From Actinomycetota bacterium (GTDB lineage Bacteria; Actinomycetota; Actinomycetes; Nanopelagicales; Nanopelagicaceae), in contig WLCR01000010.1 in NCBI GenBank assembly GCA_009705235.1, positions 1 to 15,554 on the forward strand: a stretch of 15,554 bases of DNA, in the 5' to 3' direction. Positions within the stretch are counted from its first letter, which is position 1, and every line of letters begins with the position of its first letter. Positions 1-9,176 of the stretch are shown here, piece after piece. Both the position numbers and the translations under genes were made by a program. Under the pieces are notes generated by a model, which was given only the letters and a program-made list of their open reading frames with translations, ran no database searches and was not told the origin of the DNA.

Positions 1-47
1 ATATAGATGGCCGAGATGAAGTAAGTATCGAAGAGGGGGTTGAATAA
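1..47 (+). CDS. pyrR: PyrR C-terminus (partial, 5' end outside window)
   Basis: The frame starting at base 3 reads [14 protein letters not shown] and stops at TAA 45-47. The DGRDEV motif is what I expect at the C-terminus of actinobacterial PyrR, the bifunctional pyrimidine regulator and uracil phosphoribosyltransferase, and pyrR is the usual gene before pyrB in this phylum. The stop overlaps the pyrB start by one base (TAATG), so the two are translationally coupled. Only 14 codons are visible, so the call rests on that short motif plus gene order. PyrR typically represses its own operon by binding leader RNA; any such leader lies upstream of this window. Confidence 0.75.
   Translation, partial: IDGRDEVSIEEGVE
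33..39 (+). promoter_or_regulatory. Shine-Dalgarno for pyrB
   Basis: GAGGGGG lies seven bases before the ATG at 47, inside the last codons of pyrR. It is a strong ribosome binding site and supports the chosen pyrB start. Confidence 0.7.
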
Positions 48-994
48 TGCGCCATCTTTTGTCCATTGCTGATCTGAATAAATCTGATGCTGTATCAATT
101 TTAGATACTGCAAGTGAATTAGCACGTGTAAGCGATGGCGCAGTTAAAAAACTGCCCACGTTGCGAGGTCGCACAATTGTAAATTTGTTTGCCGAGGATT
201 CAACAAGAACTCGAATATCTTTCGAAGCCGCAGCAAAACGGTTATCCGCAGATGTGATTAATTTTTCTGCGAAGGGCTCAAGTCTCAGTAAAGGTGAGTC
301 GTTGAAAGATACTGCAATGACTTTACAAGCAATGGGAGCAGACGCTGTCGTCATACGACATTCAGCATCGGGAGCTGCACAAAGATTGGCTGATTGCCAT
401 TGGATGTCTGGAAGTGTTGTTAACGCTGGTGATGGAACCCATGAACATCCGAGTCAAGCATTATTAGATGCCTTCACAATTCGTAAACATCTGGGTATGG
501 GTGGCAGCGACTTATCTGGACTTAGTATTGCCATCGTGGGAGACATCTTACATTCACGGGTCGCGCGCTCAAATGTTTTACTACTATCGATGTTGGGAGC
601 AAAAGTAACTTTGGTTGCACCGCCAACGTTGTTACCTGTAGGTATTGATAATTGGCCGGCAACAGTTTCATATGATTTTGATTCGATCATCCCTCATGTA
701 GATGTTGTGATGATGTTGCGAGTTCAACAAGAGAGAATGTCAGATTTATTCTTTCCAAATGCACGTGAATACTCACGTTATTTTGGATTAAACACTGATC
801 GTATGGCGAGTATGAAGAAGGGTGCAATTGTTATGCATCCAGGGCCGATGAATCGTGGTCTAGAAATCTCGGCTGAAGTTGCAGATAGCGCACGTTCAGT
901 CATCACAGAGCAGGTAACTAATGGCGTCAGTGTGCGAATGGCGATTTTGTATGTACTACTTGCTGGTGGAGCCTTAGAAGTAGGGAGCAATTAA
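47..994 (+). CDS. pyrB: Aspartate carbamoyltransferase catalytic subunit
   Basis: Transfers the carbamoyl group of carbamoyl phosphate to L-aspartate, the committed step of UMP synthesis, in the cytoplasm. At 315 residues it has the family's normal length. The carbamoyl phosphate loop STRTR is at about residues 52-56, followed by the SxxKGES loop (SLSKGES). [10 protein letters not shown] begins at about H134, and the C-terminal HPGPMNRG motif is at about H264. The ATG at 47 is backed by a strong Shine-Dalgarno and by the TAATG overlap with pyrR. The stop at 992-994 directly abuts the pyrC ATG. No regulatory chain gene (pyrI) follows, so a PyrI-independent trimer is expected, as in other actinobacteria (inference). 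Confidence 0.97.
   Translation: MRHLLSIADLNKSDAVSILDTASELARVSDGAVKKLPTLRGRTIVNLFAEDSTRTRISFEAAAKRLSADVINFSAKGSSLSKGESLKDTAMTLQAMGADAVVIRHSASGAAQRLADCHWMSGSVVNAGDGTHEHPSQALLDAFTIRKHLGMGGSDLSGLSIAIVGDILHSRVARSNVLLLSMLGAKVTLVAPPTLLPVGIDNWPATVSYDFDSIIPHVDVVMMLRVQQERMSDLFFPNAREYSRYFGLNTDRMASMKKGAIVMHPGPMNRGLEISAEVADSARSVITEQVTNGVSVRMAILYVLLAGGALEVGSN
983..987 (+). promoter_or_regulatory. Shine-Dalgarno for pyrC
   Basis: GGGAG lies seven bases before the pyrC ATG at 995, within the last codons of pyrB. It supports re-initiation at the abutting gene. Confidence 0.6.
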
Positions 995-2302
995 ATGACT
1001 ACTACGGACTATTTGATCAAGGGTATTTCATTACCTGATGGCTCAAGGACCGATCTAGCAATTCATGATGGCTTAATCGCATCGATTGGTAGCGACTTTA
1101 TCGGTGAAGCGCGCACAACAATAGATGCAAAGGATTGCATAGTTTTACCTGGTCTAGTAGATCTTCATACTCATTTGCGTGAACCTGGACGAGAAGATGC
1201 CGAAACGGTTTTAAGTGGCAGTCGTGCTGGGGCAAAGGGGGGCTTCACCGCTGTTTCGGCGATGGCAAATACCTCACCGGTTGCAGATACTGCAGGAGTT
1301 GTTGAACAGGTTTATCGATTGGGGCAAGAGGCAGGCTTGTTGGATGTTTTCCCAATAGGTGCGGTGACGCAAGGATTGAAGGGAGAAGCACTCTCTGAAA
1401 TCGGCGCAATGGCTGATTCAGTTGCCCGTGTCAGAGTTTTTAGTGATGATGGCAATTGCGTCTCAGATCCTTTAGTTATGAGACGGGCATTGGAATACAT
1501 CAAGAAATTCGGGGGAGTGATCGCCCAACATGCGCAAGATCCACGGATGACTATCGGTTCTCAGATGAATGAGGGCGAAATATCTGCACGTCTGGGTCTT
1601 AAGGGATGGCCGGCGGTCGCAGAAGAAGCAATCATCGCGCGTGATGTTTTGTTGGCCGACCATGTGAAATCACGTTTACATATTTGTCATTTAACAACAG
1701 CCGGTGGTGTCGAAATTATTCGTTGGGCAAAAGCTCGGGGTATTGATGTAACAGCAGAGGTCACACCACATCACCTACTTTTTACTGATGATTTAGCTAG
1801 TTCTTATGATCCTGTATACAAAGTTAATCCACCACTGCGCACCGAAACAGATGTCTACGCACTCCGAGAAGCATTGGCAGATGGAACAATTGACATTGTT
1901 GCTACCGATCACGCACCACACCCCACTGAATCCAAAGAGTGCGAGTGGCAAGAAGCGGCTTTTGGAATGCTAGGACTGGAAACCGCTCTATCTATCGTGC
2001 AAAAAACCATGGTCGACACAGGTTTGATGAACTGGATCCAAGTTGCTGATCGGATGTCTATCGCACCTGCCCGCATTGGTGGCTATGAGAATCACGGGCA
2101 ACCTTTGGTTGCTGGCGCAGTTGCCAATCTTGTTGTGATCAATCCAACCCAAAGATGGACTGTAGATCGCGATTTAGTTCTATCAAAGTCATCTAATACT
2201 CCATACCATGGTCACGAGTTGCCTGGCGTGATCACTCATACCTTCTACAAGGGCAAAGCCACATATAGCAACGGAAACGTCGCTTCTATCGGAGGCATGT
2301 AA
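995..2302 (+). CDS. pyrC: Dihydroorotase (class I)
   Basis: Cyclises N-carbamoyl-L-aspartate to dihydroorotate, the third step of the pathway. At 435 residues it is class I length. Metal ligands of the amidohydrolase fold can be placed: HTH at H58 and H60, the Asp of FSDDG at about D151/D152, H179 in AQHAQD, H232 in ICHLTTA and D305 in ATDHAPH. This spacing matches Aquifex-type class I dihydroorotases, where an Asp takes the place of a carboxylated lysine bridge (family knowledge). The start abuts the pyrB stop, and the TAA overlaps the carA ATG by one base. In Mycobacterium and Streptomyces a small membrane-type gene usually sits between pyrC and carA; it is absent here. Confidence 0.97.
   Translation: MTTTDYLIKGISLPDGSRTDLAIHDGLIASIGSDFIGEARTTIDAKDCIVLPGLVDLHTHLREPGREDAETVLSGSRAGAKGGFTAVSAMANTSPVADTAGVVEQVYRLGQEAGLLDVFPIGAVTQGLKGEALSEIGAMADSVARVRVFSDDGNCVSDPLVMRRALEYIKKFGGVIAQHAQDPRMTIGSQMNEGEISARLGLKGWPAVAEEAIIARDVLLADHVKSRLHICHLTTAGGVEIIRWAKARGIDVTAEVTPHHLLFTDDLASSYDPVYKVNPPLRTETDVYALREALADGTIDIVATDHAPHPTESKECEWQEAAFGMLGLETALSIVQKTMVDTGLMNWIQVADRMSIAPARIGGYENHGQPLVAGAVANLVVINPTQRWTVDRDLVLSKSSNTPYHGHELPGVITHTFYKGKATYSNGNVASIGGM
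2291..2295 (+). promoter_or_regulatory. Shine-Dalgarno for carA
   Basis: GGAGG lies six bases before the carA ATG at 2302 and is embedded in the last codons of pyrC. It is a consensus ribosome binding site next to a TAATG junction. Confidence 0.7.
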
Positions 2303-3417
2303 TGGCTAGTGCATATCTTGTCTTGGACGATGGACGAATATTCGAAGGATTCTCGTGGGCTGCCACCGGTAAAACTTTTGGTGAGGCGGTATTTCAAACA
2401 GGCATGACTGGGTATCAAGAAACTTTGACAGATCCTTCGTATCACAAACAAGTTGTGGTTATGACAGCCCCACACATCGGTAACACTGGTGTGAATGAGA
2501 CTGATAATGAATCAGCAAAAATTTGGGTAGCGGGATTTGTCGTCCGTAATCCATCATCCGTTACCTCTAATTGGCGCGCACAGAATGATTTGGAGGCTGA
2601 ACTCATATCCCAAGGGATTGTTGGTATTCAAGGTGTTGATACTCGTGCGATTACGCGCCACTTGCGAGACCGTGGGGCTATGCGGGTCGGAATATTTTCC
2701 GGGCTTGAATTAACTCGCGAAGAAATGGTCGTCGAAGTTCGTAAGACAGAGGCTATGACTGGTTCTTACTTGGTTCGCGATGTATCAACACCAACTACCG
2801 TGGTTATTCCGGCGATCGGAACAAAGAAGTTTACGATCGCAGCCATTGATCTCGGCATTAAGGGTGCAACACCTCGCGCTTTGGCAGAAAGAGGCGTTGA
2901 AGTTCATGTCATGCCTTTTAACTCCTCTTATGCAGAGATTATGGCTATTAACCCAGACGGAGTCTTTCTCTCAAACGGTCCTGGTGATCCCTCGACGATG
3001 ACCGATGTGATTGACGTTGTTCGTGAATTGCTTGTAGCTGAAGTTCCACTCTTTGGGATTTGTTTTGGTCATCAAATTCTTGGTCGTGCTTTAGGTTTTG
3101 AAACCTATAAATTGCAATTTGGTCATCGCGGAATTAATCAACCGGTAATGGATAAGAACACCGGTAAAGTTGAAATAACCGCGCACAATCATGGATTTGC
3201 CGTAAAGGCCCCAATAGATGCTGAATTTGCAACTGTCTTCGGTCGCGGGGAAGTCACTCACACATGTCTAAACGACGGTGTAGTAGAAGGTTTGCAACTT
3301 CTAGATAGACCAGCATTTTCAGTTCAATATCATCCAGAGGCAGCTGCCGGTCCACATGATGCGGCATACCTTTTTGATCGATTCGTTGATCTAATGTCAA
3401 AGAAAGTAAACGCCTAA
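2302..3417 (+). CDS. carA: Carbamoyl phosphate synthase small (glutamine amidotransferase) subunit
   Basis: Hydrolyses glutamine and channels ammonia to CarB for carbamoyl phosphate synthesis, feeding pyrimidines and arginine. The 371 residues are normal for the family. The N-terminal CPSase small-chain domain (about 1-170, with [12 protein letters not shown] motifs) is followed by a class I glutamine amidotransferase domain. The nucleophile is C254 in GICFGHQ, followed by the [13 protein letters not shown] signature. The triad is completed by H344 and E346 in YHPEA. It overlaps pyrC by one base at the start and carB by one base at the end (both TAATG), so CarA and CarB should be made in step. 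Confidence 0.97.
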   Translation: MASAYLVLDDGRIFEGFSWAATGKTFGEAVFQTGMTGYQETLTDPSYHKQVVVMTAPHIGNTGVNETDNESAKIWVAGFVVRNPSSVTSNWRAQNDLEAELISQGIVGIQGVDTRAITRHLRDRGAMRVGIFSGLELTREEMVVEVRKTEAMTGSYLVRDVSTPTTVVIPAIGTKKFTIAAIDLGIKGATPRALAERGVEVHVMPFNSSYAEIMAINPDGVFLSNGPGDPSTMTDVIDVVRELLVAEVPLFGICFGHQILGRALGFETYKLQFGHRGINQPVMDKNTGKVEITAHNHGFAVKAPIDAEFATVFGRGEVTHTCLNDGVVEGLQLLDRPAFSVQYHPEAAAGPHDAAYLFDRFVDLMSKKVNA

Positions 3418-6400
3418 TGCCTCTCGATACGACGATCAAAAGCGTTCTAGTGATCGGCAGCGGTCCAATTGTCATTGGTCAGGCCTGCGAATTTGATTAT
3501 TCAGGAACACAAGCATGCCGCGTTCTTCGAGCCGAGGGGATTCGCGTCATTCTTATCAACTCTAATCCGGCAACGATTATGACTGATCCGGAATTCGCAG
3601 ATGCAACATATGTTGAACCAATTACACCGGAAATCATCGAACAGATTATTGCTCACGAAAAACCTGATGCGGTTCTTGCAACATTAGGAGGCCAAACAGC
3701 TTTAAACGCTGCCATTGGATTGTACGAACGAGGTACATTGAAGAAGTACGGAGTTCGCCTGATTGGTGCCGATGTTGAGGCGATACATCGTGGAGAGAAT
3801 CGGGAATTATTCCGTGGAATTGTAGAAAAGGTTGGCGGAGAATCGGCCAGATCCAAAATTTGTCATACCATGGAAGAAATCATGGAAGCGGTTGTTCATC
3901 TTAATTATCCAGTCGTTGTTCGTCCGTCATTTACTATGGGTGGATTAGGTTCTGGAATAGCCTTTAACGAGGCAGAACTACGACAAATCGCTGGTGCGGG
4001 GCTGCGTCATAGTCCAACTTCAGAGGTCTTGCTCGAAGAATCCATTATTGGATGGAAAGAATATGAACTTGAAGTTATGCGAGATCATAAAGATAACGTT
4101 GTAATTGTTTGCTCTATTGAGAATTTAGATCCAATGGGTGTACACACAGGTGACTCAATTACGGTAGCTCCGGCAATGACTTTGACAGATGTGGAATATC
4201 AAAAATTACGTGATCTCTCGATGAATATCATCCGAGAAGTGGGCGTAGAAACCGGTGGCTGCAACATCCAATTTGCGGTCAATCCCGATAATGGCCGCAT
4301 CATCGTGATTGAGATGAATCCTCGTGTATCCCGTTCAAGCGCGTTAGCATCCAAAGCAACTGGATTTCCGATCGCAAAAATCGCCACGAAATTGGCGATT
4401 GGTTACACCTTAGATGAAATCCAAAACGACATCACGAAAGTTACTCCAGCATCTTTTGAACCAACTCTTGACTACGTTGTTGTGAAAGTTCCTCGTTTTG
4501 CATTTGAAAAGTTCGCAGATGCTGATCCTCGCTTAACAACAACTATGAAAAGCGTAGGCGAAGCGATGGCTATTGGTCGTTCCTTTTCTGAGGCTCTCAT
4601 GAAATCGCTTCGATCTCTTGAACGTAAAGAAGCAATCTTTTCCTGGCCAGTGGTAACGCAAACAGAGATGCTTTCATTGCTCCAATCAATGAAAATACCA
4701 ACTGAATACAGGTTGCAACAGGTACAAAAGGCCATGTGGGCAGGAGCAAGTGTTGAACAGGTATATGAGGCGACTAAAATAGATCGTTGGTATTTGCGAC
4801 AAATCGAGATTATCAATGAGCAAGCTTTGGTTATTTCTCAACCCGGCGAATTATCAAAGGAACTTCTTCGCACTGCCAAAGCCCAAGGTTTTTCGGATAG
4901 TCAAATTGCGATCCTACGAGGTGTGAGTGAAGATGAGGTGCGCAGAGCACGCCATCATTTAGACATACGTCCTGTGTATAAAACCGTTGATACATGTGCG
5001 GCCGAATTTGAGGCATTCACTCCGTATTACTATTCAAGTTATGAAGAAGAAACTGAAGTTCGAACGCGAACAACTCCTGCAGTAATTATTTTGGGGAGTG
5101 GCCCAAATCGGATTGGACAAGGAATCGAATTTGACTACTCATGCGTTCACGCATCTTTCACCTTGCGAGAAGCTGGTTACGAAACAATCATGGTTAACTG
5201 CAATCCAGAGACTGTTTCTACAGATTACGACACCAGTAATCGTCTATATTTTGAACCCTTAACTCTTGAAGATGTTTTGGAAGTTGTCCACGCAGAGACA
5301 CAAGCTGGTCCAGTTTTAGGTGTAATTACCCAATTAGGTGGACAAACACCACTCGGTTTAGCCGCTGGTTTGAAAGCTAACGGAGTCACGATTCTTGGAA
5401 CTTCTCCTGACGCAATTAATCTTGCCGAAGAACGTGGCGCTTTCGGAAATATCTTGGCAGAACAAGGTTTAAAGGCACCACAGTTTGGAATGGCCTCTTC
5501 TCAATTAGAAGCAACCACAATTGCTCATGAAATCGGCTACCCAGTATTGGTTCGTCCCTCATTTGTTCTTGGTGGCAGAGGCATGGAAATTGTTTATGAT
5601 GATGCCGCTCTAGGCGGATTCATTACACGGGCCACAGATATCACCCCCGATCATCCTGTTCTAGTCGATAGATTTTTAGATAACGCAGTTGAGATTGATG
5701 TCGATGCACTTTTTGATGGACACGAACTCTTTCTCGGTGGCGTCATGGAGCACATCGAGGAAGCAGGCATTCACAGTGGTGATAGTGCCTGCGTTCTTCC
5801 TTCAATGACGGTGACGGATGAACAACGTGCTGAGATACGAATTGCAACTGAGAAAATCGCGCGTGGCGTTGATGTTCGAGGTTTGATAAACATTCAATTT
5901 GCCATAGCCGACGATACGCTTTATGTTCTGGAAGCCAATCCACGAGCTTCACGAACAGTTCCGTTTGTAAGTAAAGCAACTGGTGTTCCGTTGGCAAAAG
6001 CTGCCGCAAGAATCTCCGTTGGTTCAACTATCGCTGAGCTTCGGGCAGAAGGTTTACTACCAACATCTGGCGATGGAGTTGCTCAAGGTGTTTCAGTAAA
6101 GGAAGCAGTATTGCCGTGGAATCGTTTCCGTCGCACCGATGGTCGAGGAGTCGATGCCGTATTGGGCCCTGAAATGCGTTCGACAGGTGAAGTTATGGGT
6201 ATATCTCCGACATTTGGTGAAAGCTACGCAAAGAGTCAGATCGCTGCTTTTGGTCCGTTACCAAAATCTGGAACGGTTTTTATTTCCTTGGCAGATAAGG
6301 ATAAGGGAACTGGAATAGAACCTGCCATGGGATTTTCTGATCTTGGTTTTCATATCCTTGCAACAGAAGGTACTGCCATATATTTACGAAAGCACGGAAT

Positions 6401-6677
6401 AGAGTGCACAACAGTCCGTAAGAACTCTGAAGGAACCGGAGCAATGGGCGAGAAAACGATTGTAGATATCATAAATTCAGGCGAAATTAATCTAGTGATT
6501 AATACACCAGTCGGCCGTGGAACTCGTGCAGATGGATGGGCTATTCGTACTGCTGCCGTTCAACGCTCTATTCCCTGCATAACCACAACCGCTGGTTTTA
6601 GCGCTGCTGTAGATGCAATTAGTTTCCTACAAAGCAGCCCCTTAAGTATCAAATCATTGCAGGAATGGTTGGCCTAA
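3417..6677 (+). CDS. carB: Carbamoyl phosphate synthase large subunit
   Basis: Makes carbamoyl phosphate from bicarbonate, two ATP and CarA-derived ammonia. At 1086 residues it is full length and shows the internal duplication of the family. The first half opens with [18 protein letters not shown] (about residue 13 on) and carries ATP-grasp 1 (about 130-340). A helical oligomerisation region follows (about 400-550). The second half restarts with [17 protein letters not shown] at about residue 559 and carries ATP-grasp 2 (about 680-875). The C-terminal MGS allosteric domain runs from about 948 to 1086 ([23 protein letters not shown]). No good Shine-Dalgarno precedes the ATG at 3417, so translation probably depends on the one-base overlap with carA. 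The stop abuts pyrK. Confidence 0.98.
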   Translation: MPLDTTIKSVLVIGSGPIVIGQACEFDYSGTQACRVLRAEGIRVILINSNPATIMTDPEFADATYVEPITPEIIEQIIAHEKPDAVLATLGGQTALNAAIGLYERGTLKKYGVRLIGADVEAIHRGENRELFRGIVEKVGGESARSKICHTMEEIMEAVVHLNYPVVVRPSFTMGGLGSGIAFNEAELRQIAGAGLRHSPTSEVLLEESIIGWKEYELEVMRDHKDNVVIVCSIENLDPMGVHTGDSITVAPAMTLTDVEYQKLRDLSMNIIREVGVETGGCNIQFAVNPDNGRIIVIEMNPRVSRSSALASKATGFPIAKIATKLAIGYTLDEIQNDITKVTPASFEPTLDYVVVKVPRFAFEKFADADPRLTTTMKSVGEAMAIGRSFSEALMKSLRSLERKEAIFSWPVVTQTEMLSLLQSMKIPTEYRLQQVQKAMWAGASVEQVYEATKIDRWYLRQIEIINEQALVISQPGELSKELLRTAKAQGFSDSQIAILRGVSEDEVRRARHHLDIRPVYKTVDTCAAEFEAFTPYYYSSYEEETEVRTRTTPAVIILGSGPNRIGQGIEFDYSCVHASFTLREAGYETIMVNCNPETVSTDYDTSNRLYFEPLTLEDVLEVVHAETQAGPVLGVITQLGGQTPLGLAAGLKANGVTILGTSPDAINLAEERGAFGNILAEQGLKAPQFGMASSQLEATTIAHEIGYPVLVRPSFVLGGRGMEIVYDDAALGGFITRATDITPDHPVLVDRFLDNAVEIDVDALFDGHELFLGGVMEHIEEAGIHSGDSACVLPSMTVTDEQRAEIRIATEKIARGVDVRGLINIQFAIADDTLYVLEANPRASRTVPFVSKATGVPLAKAAARISVGSTIAELRAEGLLPTSGDGVAQGVSVKEAVLPWNRFRRTDGRGVDAVLGPEMRSTGEVMGISPTFGESYAKSQIAAFGPLPKSGTVFISLADKDKGTGIEPAMGFSDLGFHILATEGTAIYLRKHGIECTTVRKNSEGTGAMGEKTIVDIINSGEINLVINTPVGRGTRADGWAIRTAAVQRSIPCITTTAGFSAAVDAISFLQSSPLSIKSLQEWLA

Positions 6678-7514
6678 ATGTCTCAAATAAATCGAAGTGC
6701 ACAGCAATTGCTAGCGCCAATTATTAGCAATAAAAAAGTGGGTCAATATCACCAGATTATTGTGAACGTGGGCGATTTAGCATCGAATTGTAAGCCGGGA
6801 AATTTTGTAGCGATCAATGTTGGTGGAGATACATCCAGCATGATTTTGCGGCGAGCTTTTGCAATTTCGCGGGTATCGGTAAGCGCAACTTTTGGTGGCA
6901 CTATGGAACTCATCGTGGCGCCACATGGTCAAGGCAGTAAGTGGTTATGTGCCCAAGGTGAGGGTGTTGTCTTAGATATCGTCGCACCACTTGGAACTGC
7001 TTTTGGTATTCCCACTGAAGCTGTCTCGGTTTTATTGGTAGGAGGGGGATATGGCTCAGCCCCATTGTTTGGTTTAGCAGAAGTACTCAATGCTCGTGGG
7101 TGCAGAGTTGACATGTTGCTAGGCGCTAGTACAGCGTCAAAAATATATGCACCTATGGAAGGCAAGCGCGCCGTCAATTCAATCCGCATTTACACAGAAG
7201 ATGGCACCATGGGGCAGATGGGAAGAGTTACCGATCCTATTCCCGAGATCATTAATGATTTAGATGTTGCTGTTGTCTACTCTTGCGGACCGATGGCGAT
7301 GTTGTCGGCAATAACTAAAATAACGGATTCTCTGTCAGTTGTTCATCAATGCGCAGTAGAAGAAGCCATGGCCTGCGGTATCGGTGTGTGCATGACGTGT
7401 GTTTTACCTGTGAGAAATGATGATGGATCTGTTGCAATGCTACGTTCATGTATCGATGGTCCTGTTATGGATGGTTCTAAAGTGCAGTGGAGTCAGGTTG
7501 GGCAGCAGCTATGA
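6678..7514 (+). CDS. pyrK: Dihydroorotate dehydrogenase electron transfer subunit
   Basis: Iron-sulfur flavoprotein partner of class 1B PyrD; passes electrons from dihydroorotate oxidation through FMN, a 2Fe-2S cluster and FAD to NAD+. The 278 residues are near the usual 250-280. The FAD-binding RRAFAIS motif lies in the N-terminal ferredoxin-reductase-type barrel, and GGGYGSAPL marks the NAD-binding part. Cluster cysteines are C233, C238, C241 and C258 (ACGIGVCMTC then RSCIDGPV), the characteristic PyrK pattern. The ATG directly follows the carB stop with only a weak AGGAA upstream. The stop forms an ATGA overlap with pyrD, fitting equal production of the two subunits. Confidence 0.95.
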   Translation: MSQINRSAQQLLAPIISNKKVGQYHQIIVNVGDLASNCKPGNFVAINVGGDTSSMILRRAFAISRVSVSATFGGTMELIVAPHGQGSKWLCAQGEGVVLDIVAPLGTAFGIPTEAVSVLLVGGGYGSAPLFGLAEVLNARGCRVDMLLGASTASKIYAPMEGKRAVNSIRIYTEDGTMGQMGRVTDPIPEIINDLDVAVVYSCGPMAMLSAITKITDSLSVVHQCAVEEAMACGIGVCMTCVLPVRNDDGSVAMLRSCIDGPVMDGSKVQWSQVGQQL

Positions 7515-8461
7515 GTTCATTAGATTTTTCTACCACCATCGGCAACACCTGGTTTCCAGCGCCAACCTTTACCGCTAGTGGCTGTGCAAGCTCTGGTCGT
7601 GAATTAGCGCAATTTTTTCCGTTACGTGACATGGGTGGAGTCGTGACCAAATCAGTAATGTCTAAAGTTAGAAACGGACGACCGACTCCACGCATGGCTG
7701 AAACGCCAAGTGGAATGTTAAATTCGATCGGGCTGCAAGGACCTGGTATCGATGCATTTATAGCTAAAGACATTCCTTATCTAGTAGAGCAAAAAGCTCG
7801 CATTATTGTTTCAATAGCAGGAGAAACTGCGGAAGAGTATTCAACATTAGCCCGTAAGTTAAGAACAGTGTCGGGTATTAGCGCAATAGAGGTAAACATC
7901 TCATGTCCTAATGTAGAAAACCGTGGTCTAGTTTTCGCATGTGACCCCGAAGCTTCGCGTCGTGTAATTGATGGGGTCCGCCGTACGATCGGGGGAGAAC
8001 TTCCGATTATTGCAAAATTGTCTCCTGATGTGACAGACCTAGTGTCGATCGCACGAGGTGTAGTAGATGCTGGCGCAGATGGATTAGCACTCATTAATAC
8101 TGTACTGGGTATGGTCATTAACGTAGACACGATGCGACCCCATCTCGGAGGAAAAACTGGAGGTTTATCCGGTCCAGCTATTCGACCCATTGCCGTGCGC
8201 GCGGTTTATCAAGTTCATGCGGCGCTTCCGAATGTTCCAATATTGGGTATGGGTGGAGTTTCAAGTGGCAAGGATGCATTGGAAATGATTTTAGCTGGCG
8301 CAAGCGGTGTATCTATTGGTACTGCAAGTTTTGGCAATCCAACAGCGATAATGAAGATCCAGAACGAACTCAAGCAGTTGCTTCTTGATCGAGGTTTCAC
8401 ATCGCTTAAACAAGCCATTGGATACGCACATCGACCAGAGTCGGAGAATATTCATGAGTAA
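7511..8461 (+). CDS. pyrD: Dihydroorotate dehydrogenase, class 1B catalytic subunit
   Basis: FMN enzyme that oxidises dihydroorotate to orotate; with PyrK it forms the NAD+-dependent class 1B complex. I chose the ATG at 7511 (MSSLDFSTTIG), which gives 316 residues and an ATGA overlap with the pyrK stop. An upstream in-frame TTG at 7487 would add eight residues that do not look family-like. The catalytic cysteine is about C132 in EVNISCPN, the class 1 position (class 2 enzymes use Ser). GLSGPAIRPIAVR and GMGGVSSGKDALEMI are FMN phosphate-binding regions. No N-terminal membrane-anchoring helices of class 2 are present, so it is cytoplasmic. Its end overlaps pyrF by eight bases. Confidence 0.96.
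   Translation: MSSLDFSTTIGNTWFPAPTFTASGCASSGRELAQFFPLRDMGGVVTKSVMSKVRNGRPTPRMAETPSGMLNSIGLQGPGIDAFIAKDIPYLVEQKARIIVSIAGETAEEYSTLARKLRTVSGISAIEVNISCPNVENRGLVFACDPEASRRVIDGVRRTIGGELPIIAKLSPDVTDLVSIARGVVDAGADGLALINTVLGMVINVDTMRPHLGGKTGGLSGPAIRPIAVRAVYQVHAALPNVPILGMGGVSSGKDALEMILAGASGVSIGTASFGNPTAIMKIQNELKQLLLDRGFTSLKQAIGYAHRPESENIHE
8443..8446 (+). promoter_or_regulatory. Shine-Dalgarno deciding the pyrF start
   Basis: GGAG lies seven bases before the ATG at 8454, inside the pyrD tail. It favours this ATG over in-frame starts further upstream, such as the one at 8385. Confidence 0.6.
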
Positions 8462-9155
8462 AGCCCCAATTGTTTTAGCAGTTGATACCCCTGAATTAGC
8501 GACAGCTATTGAATGGGTTAAGGCGACCCATGATTATGTATCAGTATTCAAACTTGGTCTGGAATTTTTTTTAACCTTTGGAAGCGATGGCGTTAAAGCG
8601 ATTAAAGATGTAACTGATGCGGATATTTTTCTAGATCTGAAGCTCCACGACATTCCACATACGGTTAGTGGTGCTGCAAGAGCAGTGTCACATTTGTCCC
8701 CGAAGTATTTGACGGTTCATGCATCTGGCGGTTCAGCCATGATTCAAGCGGCTGTTGATGCATCACCGAAGACACATGTCACTGGGGTCACAATTTTAAC
8801 CTCGTTGTCTGATGAGGATGTCAGCACGATTGGATTTGCTAACAATGCTCTGAATTCAGCTGTCGGTTTGGCCAAATTGGCCGTAACTGCCGGGGCAGGC
8901 GCAATTGTTTGCTCTCCATTAGAAATCGCAGCCATTCGTAATGCGGTAGGTAATTCTCCAATCATTATTACTCCCGGTGTTCGTCCCGCAGATTCATCGG
9001 CGACCGATGATCAAGTCCGCACGATGACACCAAAAGCTGCGATAGGAATCGGAGCAAGCTTGGTTGTTATCGGACGTCCCATCACTCACAGTTGGAGCCT
9101 TGGAGCGAAAGCTATGAGTGAGCGTGCTGCTCAAATAGCTAGCGAACTTATCTAG
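8454..9155 (+). CDS. pyrF: Orotidine 5'-phosphate decarboxylase, class I
   Basis: Decarboxylates OMP to UMP, the last pathway step. The start at ATG 8454 (MSKAPIVLAVDT) has a good Shine-Dalgarno and gives 233 residues, the normal length for the E. coli/Bacillus type. The upstream extension from 8385 would add 23 residues that overlap pyrD and precede the first beta strand. The catalytic D-x-K-x-x-D is D61, K63, D66 in LDLKLHDIPHTV, and GVRP plus GRPI near the C-terminus form the phosphate-binding loops. Streptomyces and Mycobacterium carry the longer class II enzyme (about 275 residues, DAKRGDIGST motif) at this place, so the class here is notable. A run of eight T at 8565-8572 encodes Phe-Phe-Leu without breaking the frame. 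Confidence 0.96.
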   Translation: MSKAPIVLAVDTPELATAIEWVKATHDYVSVFKLGLEFFLTFGSDGVKAIKDVTDADIFLDLKLHDIPHTVSGAARAVSHLSPKYLTVHASGGSAMIQAAVDASPKTHVTGVTILTSLSDEDVSTIGFANNALNSAVGLAKLAVTAGAGAIVCSPLEIAAIRNAVGNSPIIITPGVRPADSSATDDQVRTMTPKAAIGIGASLVVIGRPITHSWSLGAKAMSERAAQIASELI

Positions 9156-9172
9156 ATTTCAGGCTAGATTTC
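9152..9172 (+). repeat. Direct repeat CTAGATTTC x2 before mihF
   Basis: CTAGATTTC occurs at 9152-9160 and again at 9164-9172, separated by AGG (12-base period). The first copy contains the pyrF stop TAG; the second contains the proposed -10 element of mihF. A repeat this exact in a 21-base gap may be chance duplication, two overlapping -10 elements or a small operator. Confidence 0.6.
9165..9170 (+). promoter_or_regulatory. Candidate -10 element (leaderless promoter) for mihF-gmk
   Basis: TAGATT fits the actinobacterial TANNNT -10 pattern. It lies exactly six bases before the ATG at 9177, so transcription would begin at or next to the start codon. No Shine-Dalgarno is present in the 21-base gap at usable spacing. 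No convincing -35 is visible. The same layout recurs at metK and def. Confidence 0.45.
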
Positions 9173-9176
9173 TCAT

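Noticed and set aside
4182..4187. TTGACA inside carB as an internal -35 promoter element (a similar one lies at 2425 in carA and about 1890 in pyrC)
   Set aside because: No acceptable -10 element lies 16-19 bases downstream of any of them, and they fall in conserved coding sequence.
4472..4816. 114-codon open frame on the minus strand within carB
   Set aside because: It is a shadow of strongly conserved carB coding sequence, has no recognisable domain and no ribosome binding site; the same holds for other antisense frames, such as those at 7777-8190 and 5743-6027.
7487..7510. Upstream TTG start for pyrD
   Set aside because: It would overlap pyrK by 28 bases and add residues unlike the family; ATG 7511 gives the standard ATGA coupling.
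8385..8453. Upstream extension of pyrF
   Set aside because: The added residues overlap pyrD out of frame and precede the conserved first strand; ATG 8454 has a Shine-Dalgarno and the family's N-terminus.
8565..8572. Run of eight T in pyrF as a slippage or phase-variation site
   Set aside because: The frame through it reads GLEFFLTFG, a normal PyrF segment, and the gene is intact downstream; phase variation of a housekeeping enzyme is unlikely.
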